DNA from: Halocynthiibacter namhaensis
GTDB taxonomy: Bacteria; Pseudomonadota; Alphaproteobacteria; Rhodobacterales; Rhodobacteraceae
DNA: 64,000 nt
Assembly: GCF_000812685.1 (NCBI RefSeq)
Contig: NZ_JWIF01000072.1
Location: 37,587-101,586, forward strand
Direction: 5' to 3'
Shown here: positions 25,490 to 34,152 of the stretch, piece by piece
Layout of the letters: the number at the start of each line of letters is the position of its first letter
How positions within the stretch are numbered: the stretch's first letter is position 1
Made by a program: the position numbers and the translations under genes
The notes under the pieces: model-generated
Told to the model about the DNA's origin: nothing
Databases searched by the model: none
The model's input: the letters and a program-made list of their open reading frames with translations, nothing else

Positions 25490-26907
25490 TTGCAACGGCT
25501 TGCTTGATACTTTTAATCGCATTGGAAGCGGGCGCACGAAGTTTCGAAGCTTACACAATGCGCTCAAGCGCAATTTCAACAGTGCGCTCAAGCGATCACC
25601 ACCACTTAAACGGATATATCTGTCGCGTTGTGGCATTTTGCAGCGCCGTGATTTCAATTGTCTTAACCAACCTGACGGGAGCACCTGCCTGGATCCCCGG
25701 CCTCATCGCCGCCACTTTCGCCATCGTTCGATGCATGCTCATGTTGTTGGATAAGCGTAGGGCGCAAGACAGTCGAAAAATTCGCCTTCAACACGTCTTA
25801 AACACACCAGCATTTCAACTGGCTCCCATTGCCTTTTTCTTTTCCGCACCCGACCTCAAAACACCCGACCACATCACCATATGGGCAGACGAAATGGATC
25901 TCATCGGTGTGCCGTGGATTGCGGTGGTTTCTGAACAACACCATTTGAACGCGCTGCGCAAGATCACCAAAATTCGCGCGGCTTTACTAAGCGATGTAAC
26001 CGACGCGCCAATCTTAAAATCACCAAATCGCAAGCTGATATTCTACGCAAACAATGGTCAAAAAAATCGTCGGATCATCAATTCCCTACCCCAGTTGTTA
26101 CACATTCAACTTCTGCATGGCGACAGTGACAAACCCCCGTCCTATTCCCCAATGACGAAAAACTACGACTTTGTGTTCGTTGCCGGGCAAATGGCGATCG
26201 ACCGCTATGCACGCAATCACTGCTATATCCCAAATGAACGTTTCCGCGTTGTCGGGCGGCCACAAATTCGTGCCATCAAACATGCGCAAGGCACCCCTCG
26301 CAAAGATACAAAAAATATCGTGTATATGCCAACTTGGCGCGGCTTCACACCGGACGCACAGTTCTCGTCGTTAGACCGTTCAGCAGAAGTTATTAAACAT
26401 GTTTTGGCAGCCGACGATCCCATAGAACTGCACTTCAAACCCCACCCCATGTCCTACAAAGACCCGAATTGGCCAGAATTTCAACGCCGCATCCTAGCCG
26501 CGCTGTCAAATCCGGGAAACACAAAATCAACCGGCCGCATGTCGTTAGATGCAGCACCTTTCGATCTATTCAATATCGCTGATGCTTTAATCACCGACAT
26601 CTCTTCGGTCATGATTGATTTCCTTTATTCAAACAAACCTTTCCTTGTCGTGTTGCCAAAATCTTTCACGTCAGAACAACGCCTTAACACACCGTCACTT
26701 GAAGCCAGCTACGAAGTTGACGCCCAACTGAAATCACTGAACTCCAAACTGTTCAGTGCCTTGTACGATGATGCACATGCCAATGCGCGGTCACAATTTC
26801 GGTCTCAGGCCTTCGGCGATCTTCACATGACCCCTGGCACATTGTTTCAAAAAACCTGCCGCGACCTACTGAAACTTGAACCGCAATCTGACGAGGTGAT
26901 CCAATGA
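25483..26907 (+). CDS. Membrane-anchored TagF/TarF-like polyol-phosphate transferase
   Basis: 474 residues. The first 90 residues contain hydrophobic segments (MLIATACLILLIALEAG; VVAFCSAVISIVLTNL; WIPGLIAATFAIVRCMLML). The catalytic part has LLHGDSDKPPS, DFVFVAGQMAIDRYA, IVYMPTWRGF, LHFKPHPMSY and ADALITDISSVMIDFLYSNK, the complete set of CDP-glycerol/ribitol phosphotransferase motifs. It overlaps both neighbours (7 and 4 bp). With the homologue at 22578 one may prime and the other polymerise, as TarF/TarL-type pairs do, making a polyol-phosphate polymer for export by the Kps proteins downstream. Confidence 0.88.
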   Translation: MLIATACLILLIALEAGARSFEAYTMRSSAISTVRSSDHHHLNGYICRVVAFCSAVISIVLTNLTGAPAWIPGLIAATFAIVRCMLMLLDKRRAQDSRKIRLQHVLNTPAFQLAPIAFFFSAPDLKTPDHITIWADEMDLIGVPWIAVVSEQHHLNALRKITKIRAALLSDVTDAPILKSPNRKLIFYANNGQKNRRIINSLPQLLHIQLLHGDSDKPPSYSPMTKNYDFVFVAGQMAIDRYARNHCYIPNERFRVVGRPQIRAIKHAQGTPRKDTKNIVYMPTWRGFTPDAQFSSLDRSAEVIKHVLAADDPIELHFKPHPMSYKDPNWPEFQRRILAALSNPGNTKSTGRMSLDAAPFDLFNIADALITDISSVMIDFLYSNKPFLVVLPKSFTSEQRLNTPSLEASYEVDAQLKSLNSKLFSALYDDAHANARSQFRSQAFGDLHMTPGTLFQKTCRDLLKLEPQSDEVIQ

Positions 26908-28121
26908 CCGCCGTTGCAAAAAGACCTGCCAAAACGCCACCGAAATCGCCCCTCGAAGCCGCCACACCGTCAGGCGTGCAATTGCAACCCAAACGCATCG
27001 GTGAAATCAAACGTCGCCGAAGTCGCTTGTTTCTGTCCTTCATCTTGGTCTGCTTTTTACCGTCTGTTTTGGGGGCGATTTATTATGGCCGTTTCGCATC
27101 CGACCGATATGTTTCAGGTGCCAGCTTTGTCGTGCGCGGGTTTGATTCAGGGTCTGGCGGAACCAGCGATCTTGTCAGCTCAGTAACAGGGCTCACATCC
27201 AGCGGTTCTACGACCTCAGACAGCTATATCATTCGTCGCTATTTGCTAAGTCCTGACCTATTGGTTGCCCTTGATCAAGATCTCGACCTACAGGCCCATT
27301 TTGGCGCCGAACACATCGACCCAATTTCGCGTTACCACACCGGTCAACCCTTTGAAGAATTTACAAAATATTGGGAACGGCGGATCAAAACAACCTATGA
27401 CAGCACCACAGGCATCGTCACATTCAAAGTCGACGCATTCGACCCCCAAACCTCCTTTAAACTCGCCAACGCTGTTTTAGCTGCCGCGGATCTGCTGGTA
27501 AATAACCTCTCGACCAATGCGCGCCAAGATTCCATTCGTTTCGCCTCAGCTGAGACCGAACGCGCCGAAGGCCGCTTTCTGGAAGCACAGCTCGCTCTAC
27601 GTCAATTCCGCGCGACAACCGGCACCGTGGATCCGGCCATAAACGCCCAGCTTGATGCACAGCTGATTGCCACGCTGGAAGGCGAATGGGTTGATCTTCA
27701 GGCCCAGATTTCGTCGCTCAAAACCCGTGTTGCGCCTGGTGCGCGAACCTTAACGCAACTTGAACGTCGCGCCACTGCGTTGCAGGCCCAAATCAACGAA
27801 CGGCGCAATGCAGTGGGCACCGGAAGTTCATCCAACACAAACGCAACAAACGCGGATGCCCTATCCCGGTTCGAGGCCCTGAAAATCGAACAAACATTCG
27901 CACAACAACGCTACGCTTCCGCATTAACCTCGCTTGAACAAGCTCGAATTGACGCTGATCGCCAACAACGCTATCTCGCCGTATTCTCAAACCCAATGTT
28001 TCCCCAAGACGCGATTCATCCAATCCGCCTGCGCAATAGCGCCTTGATCGCATTCGCATTTTTCGTTTTTTGGTCCATTTCGACACTGATTGTATACGCA
28101 GTCCGTGACCACATCAGGTAG
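26904..28121 (+). CDS. kpsE: Capsule export inner-membrane protein, KpsE/CtrB/BexC family
   Basis: 405 residues. It has a cytoplasmic Pro/Lys/Arg-rich N-terminus, a transmembrane segment (LFLSFILVCFLPSVLGAIYY), and a periplasmic region with SDRYVSGASFVVRG and SDSYIIRRYLLSPDLL. A long coiled-coil stretch follows (about residues 210-360: LEAQLALRQF, LTQLERRATALQAQINERR), then a C-terminal transmembrane helix (NSALIAFAFFVFWSISTLIVY). This is the PCP-3-type linker that joins the ABC capsule exporter to the outer-membrane channel. ATGA overlap with the preceding transferase gene; kpsM follows after 6 bp. Confidence 0.92.
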   Translation: MTAVAKRPAKTPPKSPLEAATPSGVQLQPKRIGEIKRRRSRLFLSFILVCFLPSVLGAIYYGRFASDRYVSGASFVVRGFDSGSGGTSDLVSSVTGLTSSGSTTSDSYIIRRYLLSPDLLVALDQDLDLQAHFGAEHIDPISRYHTGQPFEEFTKYWERRIKTTYDSTTGIVTFKVDAFDPQTSFKLANAVLAAADLLVNNLSTNARQDSIRFASAETERAEGRFLEAQLALRQFRATTGTVDPAINAQLDAQLIATLEGEWVDLQAQISSLKTRVAPGARTLTQLERRATALQAQINERRNAVGTGSSSNTNATNADALSRFEALKIEQTFAQQRYASALTSLEQARIDADRQQRYLAVFSNPMFPQDAIHPIRLRNSALIAFAFFVFWSISTLIVYAVRDHIR

Positions 28122-28127
28122 GTCGAA

Positions 28128-28901
28128 ATGGGCATCGCGAAACTCACCTGGCTGCAAATCCGCGTCATCGTCTCATTAACCTTACGAGAGACCCGGATGA
28201 CATTTGGCACCTCACATTCCGGGTATTTATGGGCAATTGTTCAACCCTTGGTATCGATCACCTTTCTGGTGTTCATCTTCTACCTCATTGGCCGCCAAGC
28301 ACCCTATGGCACCTCATTGGCGCTCTTCTTTTCAACGGCGGTTTTGACATTGGAAATGCACAACAAGATGTCCGTGTCTCTAATGCGTGCGTTCACATCC
28401 AATAAGGCGCTGCTCACCTATCCAATGATCCGTGAAACCGACACGTTATTTGCGCGCACAGTGCTGATTGGGTCGACCTTTGTAATCATCAACATCATTC
28501 TTTACGGCGGGTTAATCGGCTTCGGCCTCGCTGATCTGCCCAGCAATCCCGAACATATCATCCTGGCCTTCCTATCCGCCTTATTGTTCAGCTTCGGATT
28601 GGGCACCATCAACGCCATCCTGTATCAACGCAATCAATCATGGCAACACGTTGAGAAAGTCCTCGCGCGGCCATTGTTCTTCATGTCCGGTGTCTTTTAC
28701 ATCCCGTCCCACATGCCGCCCGAAGCCGTGATGGTCTTAAAATGGAACCCCGTTCTGCATCTGGTGGAATGGGTGCGCGAAGGGTACTACGCAAATTACA
28801 CAAGCCAAATTCTAGACATACCCTATGTCCTAAGCGTCGGTGCATGCCTGTCCATGATTGGCCTATTTTTTGAACGCATCACACGCAAATCAAGGGTTTA
28901 G
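28128..28901 (+). CDS. kpsM: Capsule ABC exporter permease KpsM
   Basis: 257 residues, ABC-2 type permease with six hydrophobic segments. Family landmarks: SLTLRETRMTFGTSHSGYLW near the N-terminus, WAIVQPLVSITFLVFIFYLI, and ARPLFFMSGVFYIPSHMPPE with WNPVLHLVEWVREGYY near the C-terminus, as in KpsM/CtrC/BexB. It forms the inner-membrane channel for lipid-linked capsular polymer. It is 2 bp from kpsT and 6 bp from kpsE. No KpsC/KpsS Kdo-transferase or KpsD outer-membrane protein is in the window. Confidence 0.93.
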   Translation: MGIAKLTWLQIRVIVSLTLRETRMTFGTSHSGYLWAIVQPLVSITFLVFIFYLIGRQAPYGTSLALFFSTAVLTLEMHNKMSVSLMRAFTSNKALLTYPMIRETDTLFARTVLIGSTFVIINIILYGGLIGFGLADLPSNPEHIILAFLSALLFSFGLGTINAILYQRNQSWQHVEKVLARPLFFMSGVFYIPSHMPPEAVMVLKWNPVLHLVEWVREGYYANYTSQILDIPYVLSVGACLSMIGLFFERITRKSRV

Positions 28902-28903
28902 TC

Positions 28904-29554
28904 ATGATCGCATTCGATACCGTCACAAAAACCTATCACGTCAAGGACATCAAAAAACTGATCTTAGATGATGTATCCTTTGCCTTTGAAAGCGGCAAAA
29001 ACATCGCCGTCATGGGCCATAATGGCGCAGGGAAATCCACGTTGATGCGCCTGATCGCCGGCATCGAATTGCCCACTTCTGGCTTGGTCACATCTGATGA
29101 AACCGTCAGCTGGCCTTTGGGCTTTGTGGGTGGTTTCAATGGCTTAATGACGGGGATTGAGAATGTTCGTTTCGTCGCCCGGATCTATGGTCATGACAGC
29201 GACCGTATTTTGGAAGACGTGCGCCAATTCGCTGAGCTGGGTCTATCGATCGAACTTCCCATTTCAACCTATTCCAGCGGCATGAAGGCACGCCTTGCAT
29301 TTGGTTTGTCGCTCGCCATTAATTTCGATTGCTATCTCATTGACGAGATCACGGCCGTCGGGGATCGACGCTTTAAACTAAAAAGCAAAAAAGCCCTGAC
29401 AGATAAAATCCGCACCGCCCGTGTGATCATGATCTCACATGCGGAAAAGACAATCCACAACTATTGTGATTCAGGCGTGCTGCTACATAATTCAAAGCTT
29501 TATTATTACGATGATCTCAAATCCCTGATCAAAGATTACCAAAAGTTTTGCTAG
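28904..29554 (+). CDS. kpsT: Capsule ABC exporter ATPase KpsT
   Basis: 216 residues. Walker A GHNGAGKST, the KpsT/RfbE-type region WPLGFVGGFNGLMTGIENV, signature YSSGMKARLAFGLSL, Walker B CYLIDEITAVGD and switch His in MISHAEKTI. This is the short ATPase form without the extra C-terminal carbohydrate-binding domain, as in group 2 capsule exporters. It is the last gene of the capsule operon. Its 3-prime end overlaps the convergent LysR gene by 26 bp. Confidence 0.93.
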   Translation: MIAFDTVTKTYHVKDIKKLILDDVSFAFESGKNIAVMGHNGAGKSTLMRLIAGIELPTSGLVTSDETVSWPLGFVGGFNGLMTGIENVRFVARIYGHDSDRILEDVRQFAELGLSIELPISTYSSGMKARLAFGLSLAINFDCYLIDEITAVGDRRFKLKSKKALTDKIRTARVIMISHAEKTIHNYCDSGVLLHNSKLYYYDDLKSLIKDYQKFC

Positions 29555-30476
29555 CCCCTGCGCCACCTTCTTCGCACCAGTCTTGCGGCAAAATCCAATC
29601 GCAAAAATCTGCCACATTGCGCAGCCTTCGGTGCGCACGGGGCAGCACAAGGTAAAATCCAGGCACTTGATGTTCAGGCATCTCAAGCAGTCTATCCATG
29701 CCCAAGGGCGCGACAAGATCGCCAGATCGAACATCTTTTTCGGCATCCGCCAACGAGATCAAGCCGACCCCCATTCCAGATAGGGTCGCGCGCCGCATGG
29801 TTGCCGCATCATGGAACGCAATTTCGGACGATTTCTCAGGCACGCCCATCCCCAAAAACGCCAATACATCTTCCCACAATGTGTTCTGCAACACCGGGTT
29901 CAACCGTGTTTCCGTCAACAGATCTGCGGGCGTCTTGATACGTGACGCCACCTCAGCCGTACAACAAATCGCCTTGTGATCCGTCAAAAGCCGCGTGCTT
30001 TCAAGCCCCGGCCAATCCCCATACCCCCATTGCACAGCGACATCGATATCATCTCGACTAAAATCAGGCGTATCAACCATCGTGGTCAAACGCAGATCAG
30101 AATGCGGAACAAATTCACGGAACTCATCCAAACGCGGCAGTAAAAATCGGGTCGCGAAATACGGCGAAACATTCAACGTAATCCGATTTTTATACTTCTG
30201 ATTGGTCACCCGACGAACGCCTTCCGTCAGCTCTTCAAATCCCGCATCAACGTAACGCGCCAAAAGAACTGCAGGCTCGGTCAAAACAATAGATCGCCCA
30301 CGACGCTCAAACAACGTGATCTGCAGCGTGTCTTCCAACAGCTTGATCTGTTGGCTAACCGCTTGCGGCGTCACAAGTAATTCATCAGCAGCCCCTTTGA
30401 TCGACCCATGCCGTGACGCTGCGTGAAAAGCTTTCAACGCATTCAACGGAGGCAATTTTTGACGCGACACAGCCAT
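29529..30476 (-). CDS. LysR-family regulator, GcvA-like
   Basis: 315 residues. Winged helix LPPLNALKAFHAASRHGSIK then LLVTPQAVSQQIKLLEDTL, the GcvA/AmpR-branch wording, and an effector domain (ITLNVSPYFATRFLLPRLDE; ATMRRATLSGMGVGLISLAD). It is the last gene of the long minus-strand operon starting at 39409, 24 bp downstream of the FAD oxidase. It probably regulates that operon and itself. The C-terminus overlaps the capsule ATPase gene on the other strand, an unusually tight convergent junction. Confidence 0.9.
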   Translation of the reverse strand: MAVSRQKLPPLNALKAFHAASRHGSIKGAADELLVTPQAVSQQIKLLEDTLQITLFERRGRSIVLTEPAVLLARYVDAGFEELTEGVRRVTNQKYKNRITLNVSPYFATRFLLPRLDEFREFVPHSDLRLTTMVDTPDFSRDDIDVAVQWGYGDWPGLESTRLLTDHKAICCTAEVASRIKTPADLLTETRLNPVLQNTLWEDVLAFLGMGVPEKSSEIAFHDAATMRRATLSGMGVGLISLADAEKDVRSGDLVAPLGMDRLLEMPEHQVPGFYLVLPRAHRRLRNVADFCDWILPQDWCEEGGAGASKTFGNL

Positions 30477-30500
30477 CTGCGGTTCCTGACTTGGGTGGTA

Positions 30501-31706
30501 TTAGATCACTGATTTTTCCAGAAATGGCTCTCCACGCACAATGCGATCATATCCAATCGGGCTTAGATCAAGACTACGGAAACCGCCGTAAATAATCCAC
30601 TCCGCAATTCCGCGCCCCACGGCGGGCGACTGCTGCAATCCATGTCCGGAAAACCCATTGGCAAAAATGAAGTTACGCACTTCAGAATGCGGGCCCGCAA
30701 TCACATTATGATCAAGCGTGTTAAACGCGTAATGACCCGCCCAATAATTAACCAATTTGATCGCTTCAAAAGCCTCTGACCGCGCGGCCAAGTTCATCCA
30801 GATGCGGTCAAACTCTTCGTGCCTCGGCTCAAAATCATCCCAATCCACCACCGGGTCATCCTCGGGCACGGTCCCTGTCAGAAAATACTTTCCCTCGGGT
30901 CGGCAAAACGTACCGGATGAATCTATCAAAAACGGCAACCGCCCATTGTTCACACGCGCCGACCCTTCCGGGCTATTAGCGCAATCAAACACAAATAGCG
31001 TCCGTTTACGGGGTTCAACCGGAATCTCAAGCCCCGCCATCGCCGCCGTTTTCGCCGCGCGCGGCCCTGTAGCATTCACCACAATGCCACAAGACACGGC
31101 CTGCCCGCTGGCCAATTTCACCCCGGTGATGTGATCCCCATCGCGGCAAATTTCGGTGACCTCATCCAGAATGTAATCCGCGCCCTGCGCGCGGGCCTTT
31201 TTCCTGAAACCGTTCATCAAACCCGTGTTGGAAAACCAGCCCTCGCCGGATTGGCCATAGCTCGCCACACGCAAATCATGCGCATTGATATAAGGAAATG
31301 CCGCCGTCACCTGATCAGCATCCCACAGCACGACATCCGCCCCAAGCCCTGCTTGAACCGCATGATTTTCACGCAAAATCTGTTCTTGCTCTGCGGTTGC
31401 GGCCACAAACAAATATCCACTTTCATGGAAATTCAAATCTGGCTTTTCCCCGTCCACTTGCATGGTATCGCCAAAATCACGGATAAACTCCGACCCGAAT
31501 TGACTGATCTGCACGTTGATGGGGTTGGAATATTGATTGCGGATCGACGCGGCACTAAGCGACGTCGACGCCTGTGAAAATGTGTTGTCACGCTCAACAA
31601 TCAGCACGGACCCATCAAAATCCGGGTTTGCCGTCAGGAAATACGCCACCGCCGAGCCAATAACGGCCCCGCCGATGATCACCACATCATAGCTGTCGCG
31701 CATCAC
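30501..31706 (-). CDS. FAD-dependent oxidoreductase (DAO family)
   Basis: 401 residues. Dinucleotide-binding motif VVIIGGAVIGSAVAYFL at the N-terminus, SQASTSLSAASIRNQYSNP, GIVVNATGPRAAKTAAMAG, and a C-terminal FAD loop NFIFANGFSGHGLQQSPAVG. The DAO family holds sarcosine, D-amino acid and glycine oxidases/dehydrogenases. Similar proteins with a SIRNQYSNP stretch resemble FOXRED1-type or sarcosine-oxidase-beta-like enzymes. It overlaps the next upstream gene by 4 bp. In this operon it could oxidise an N-methylated or secondary amino acid released by the HyuAB enzyme. Confidence 0.9.
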   Translation of the reverse strand: MMRDSYDVVIIGGAVIGSAVAYFLTANPDFDGSVLIVERDNTFSQASTSLSAASIRNQYSNPINVQISQFGSEFIRDFGDTMQVDGEKPDLNFHESGYLFVAATAEQEQILRENHAVQAGLGADVVLWDADQVTAAFPYINAHDLRVASYGQSGEGWFSNTGLMNGFRKKARAQGADYILDEVTEICRDGDHITGVKLASGQAVSCGIVVNATGPRAAKTAAMAGLEIPVEPRKRTLFVFDCANSPEGSARVNNGRLPFLIDSSGTFCRPEGKYFLTGTVPEDDPVVDWDDFEPRHEEFDRIWMNLAARSEAFEAIKLVNYWAGHYAFNTLDHNVIAGPHSEVRNFIFANGFSGHGLQQSPAVGRGIAEWIIYGGFRSLDLSPIGYDRIVRGEPFLEKSVI

Positions 31707-32515
31707 TTTCCCTCGTCGTCAGGGTGCGGCAAGTCACAAAACCACCCGCCCATGTATTTCACACTGTCCGCCTTTGGATCAGGGGTCTCGGTCTTTGCTT
31801 CCATCGCGGCACGGAATGGCTCTGTGTTGTCTTGCGCATGAAACCCGATATGACCAGCCTTGCTATCATCCAACACTTTCAATCGGTTATCCGACATGCC
31901 AAACGCAATCGTATGGCCCACCCGAGGTGCAGTCAGGCCGCGTTCAACGTATTGCACGCAGTCACGAAAGCTGAGCCAACTCCACAACATGCGCCGATCC
32001 GCCGGTTCAGGAAACGACGAAAATATTCTCAGACAGAGGCTCTCAACACCGAACTTATCCCAATACAGACGCGCCAAATCTTCGACAAAACACTTGGACA
32101 CCCCATACAGACTGTCCGGGCGTCCGGGGCTATCGGCGTCAATATGGGCCTCCATTTCATGATAGCCGATTGCATGCACCGATGACGCATAAACAACACG
32201 TTTCGCACCATGTTTCCGCGCCCCTTCATAGATGTGATACGACCCACGAATGTTGCTATCTAGGATGGTTTCAAAGTCGCTTTCCGTCGGCATGCCACCA
32301 AAATGTACAATCGCATCAACGTCTTGGGTCAATGCCATCACGGCATCATAATTCCCCAACTCACAGATGATCGCTTCCTCATGTGCCTGGATATCCGTCA
32401 TCTCGACCCGATCAGAAATCCGCACATGTTCCGCCAGATGCACCAACCCTTTGCGCAGCTCGCTGCCCAACCGTCCTGCCGCACCTGTGATCAAAATCCG
32501 ATTAAACTGTTTCAT
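31703..32515 (-). CDS. NAD-dependent epimerase/dehydratase, uronate dehydrogenase-like
   Basis: 270 residues of extended SDR type. Rossmann motif ILITGAAGRLGSELRKGL, AIVHFGGMPTESDFETIL, ASSVHAIGYHE, and the catalytic YGVSK with LYWDKFGVESLCLRIFSSFPEP closely follow the uronate dehydrogenase pattern. Uronate dehydrogenases oxidise galacturonate or glucuronate to aldarolactones. A different sugar acid or hydroxy acid is possible here. Four-base overlaps on both sides (with the FAD oxidase and HyuB genes) show it is part of one translational unit. Confidence 0.88.
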   Translation of the reverse strand: MKQFNRILITGAAGRLGSELRKGLVHLAEHVRISDRVEMTDIQAHEEAIICELGNYDAVMALTQDVDAIVHFGGMPTESDFETILDSNIRGSYHIYEGARKHGAKRVVYASSVHAIGYHEMEAHIDADSPGRPDSLYGVSKCFVEDLARLYWDKFGVESLCLRIFSSFPEPADRRMLWSWLSFRDCVQYVERGLTAPRVGHTIAFGMSDNRLKVLDDSKAGHIGFHAQDNTEPFRAAMEAKTETPDPKADSVKYMGGWFCDLPHPDDEGK

Positions 32516-34149
32516 GCTTCATCCTCCGTTTCGCCCGCCTGCGCGGTGACATAACCTGCTTTAATATCCGCCGCGTGATCCGCAGCGCTGCGCGCGCTTG
32601 GCGGGCCAAAACCCCCACCACCCGGCGCTTCCAAAATCAACCGTCGGCCCGCAGGCACATGTTGCCAGCCTTTGGGTCGCAGCTTTGTACCATCGTCCAG
32701 TTCGACCACACCTGCCGCACCATCTTCGCCGCCATCACGCCCGCGCGCCGGATGATTGACCCGATCAAACATCGCAGAAAAATCAAACTCATGTCCATCG
32801 GCGGGTGCGATTTCGATCACTTGGCCAAGCCCCCCACGCATGCGCCCCGCCCCGCCACTGTCAGGTCGCAATTCTTTGCGCCAAATCACAATCGGGCCGG
32901 TGTGTTCCGTGGCTTCAACCGGCATCGTATGCACCCCGGACGGAAAAGCCGTCGCCGCCAACCCATCCAATTCGGGCCGCGCACCTGTGCCGCCAGAATT
33001 AAACATCAACACTTCGGACCTGCGCCCGGTTTTTCCGGCTTCCGGCCTGGCCGAGATGTGAATATTCCACAACGCCGCCGCCCCTTCCGCGATGATTTCC
33101 CCAGGCAATGCCTGTGCCAAAGCGCCCAAAACCAGGTCCGGCACCATATGCCCCATGACATGGCGTAACGACACGGGTGCCGGGCGTTCCGCGTTCAAAA
33201 TATTCACGGGCGACGCCACTCTAAAGGGTTCCAACGACGCGGAATTATTTGGAATTTCAGGCGCGACCACGCATTTCAACGCATAACAGGCATAGGCTTT
33301 GGTGTAGATCAACGGGCAATTGATGCCCCAGCTGCTGGCCCCATCCGTGCCTTCAAAATCCGCCAACACCTCGCCGTCTTTCACGGTCAATGTCGCGGCC
33401 AATTTCACAGGTATGTCATAGCCGTCCACGACCATTTCATTGTGCCATGATCCCTTTGGAAGTGCTGCAATCCGGTCCAGCGTCGCCTTGCGCGACCGGC
33501 TGAAAATGAAATCCCCCAGCGCATCCAAATCGCACATGCCCGTCTCATGCATCATGTCAATCAGACGACGATGCCCAACCTCATTGCAGGCAGAAAGCGA
33601 ATAAAAATCCCCCACCACTTGGTTCGGTTCACGCACGTTTGTCCGCAAAATATTAACCAAATCTCGGTTCACTTTTCCACGCTCGGCGAACTTCATGATC
33701 GGAATCTGAAGCCCCTCTTCATAGACAGATTTGCCGTCAGCGCCAAAGCCACGCCCGCCGACATCCACCACATGCGCGGTGCAGGCAAAGAACGCCACCA
33801 AAATTCCATTTTTAAAAGACGGCGCAACCATTGTGATGTCATGCAAATGCCCCGTCCCTTTCCAAGGGTCATTCGTGACGTAACAATCGCCTTCAAACAT
33901 CTCTTCCCGAGGGATCTCAGCCAGGAAATGTAGCACCGCTTCGGCCATCGTGTTTACATGCCCTGGCGTCCCCGTAACGGCTTGCGCCAACATCAGACCC
34001 TGCGGGTTGAACACCCCCGCAGATAGGTCGCCGGCCTCTCGCACTGACGTCGAAAACGCCGTCCGCAACAAGGTTAACGCCTGTTCTTCAACTACGGAAA
34101 TCAAGCGATTCCACATCACCTGCATGCGAATTTCGGATAATCCAGCCAT
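32512..34149 (-). CDS. hyuB: Hydantoinase/oxoprolinase subunit B
   Basis: 545 residues, the HyuB family throughout: LISVVEEQALTLLRTAFSTSVREAGD, DLSAGVFNPQGLMLAQAVTG, NDPWKGTGHLHDITMVAP, and the Gly-rich C-terminal region SGGAGRMRGGLGQVIE and EAPGGGGFGPP. With HyuA it forms an ATP-dependent enzyme that opens hydantoins, 5-oxoproline or related lactams; the same fold also makes acetone and acetophenone carboxylases. The partner subunit lies 3 bp upstream. The substrate cannot be told from sequence. Confidence 0.92.
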   Translation of the reverse strand: MAGLSEIRMQVMWNRLISVVEEQALTLLRTAFSTSVREAGDLSAGVFNPQGLMLAQAVTGTPGHVNTMAEAVLHFLAEIPREEMFEGDCYVTNDPWKGTGHLHDITMVAPSFKNGILVAFFACTAHVVDVGGRGFGADGKSVYEEGLQIPIMKFAERGKVNRDLVNILRTNVREPNQVVGDFYSLSACNEVGHRRLIDMMHETGMCDLDALGDFIFSRSRKATLDRIAALPKGSWHNEMVVDGYDIPVKLAATLTVKDGEVLADFEGTDGASSWGINCPLIYTKAYACYALKCVVAPEIPNNSASLEPFRVASPVNILNAERPAPVSLRHVMGHMVPDLVLGALAQALPGEIIAEGAAALWNIHISARPEAGKTGRRSEVLMFNSGGTGARPELDGLAATAFPSGVHTMPVEATEHTGPIVIWRKELRPDSGGAGRMRGGLGQVIEIAPADGHEFDFSAMFDRVNHPARGRDGGEDGAAGVVELDDGTKLRPKGWQHVPAGRRLILEAPGGGGFGPPSARSAADHAADIKAGYVTAQAGETEDEA

Positions 34150-34152
34150 GTC

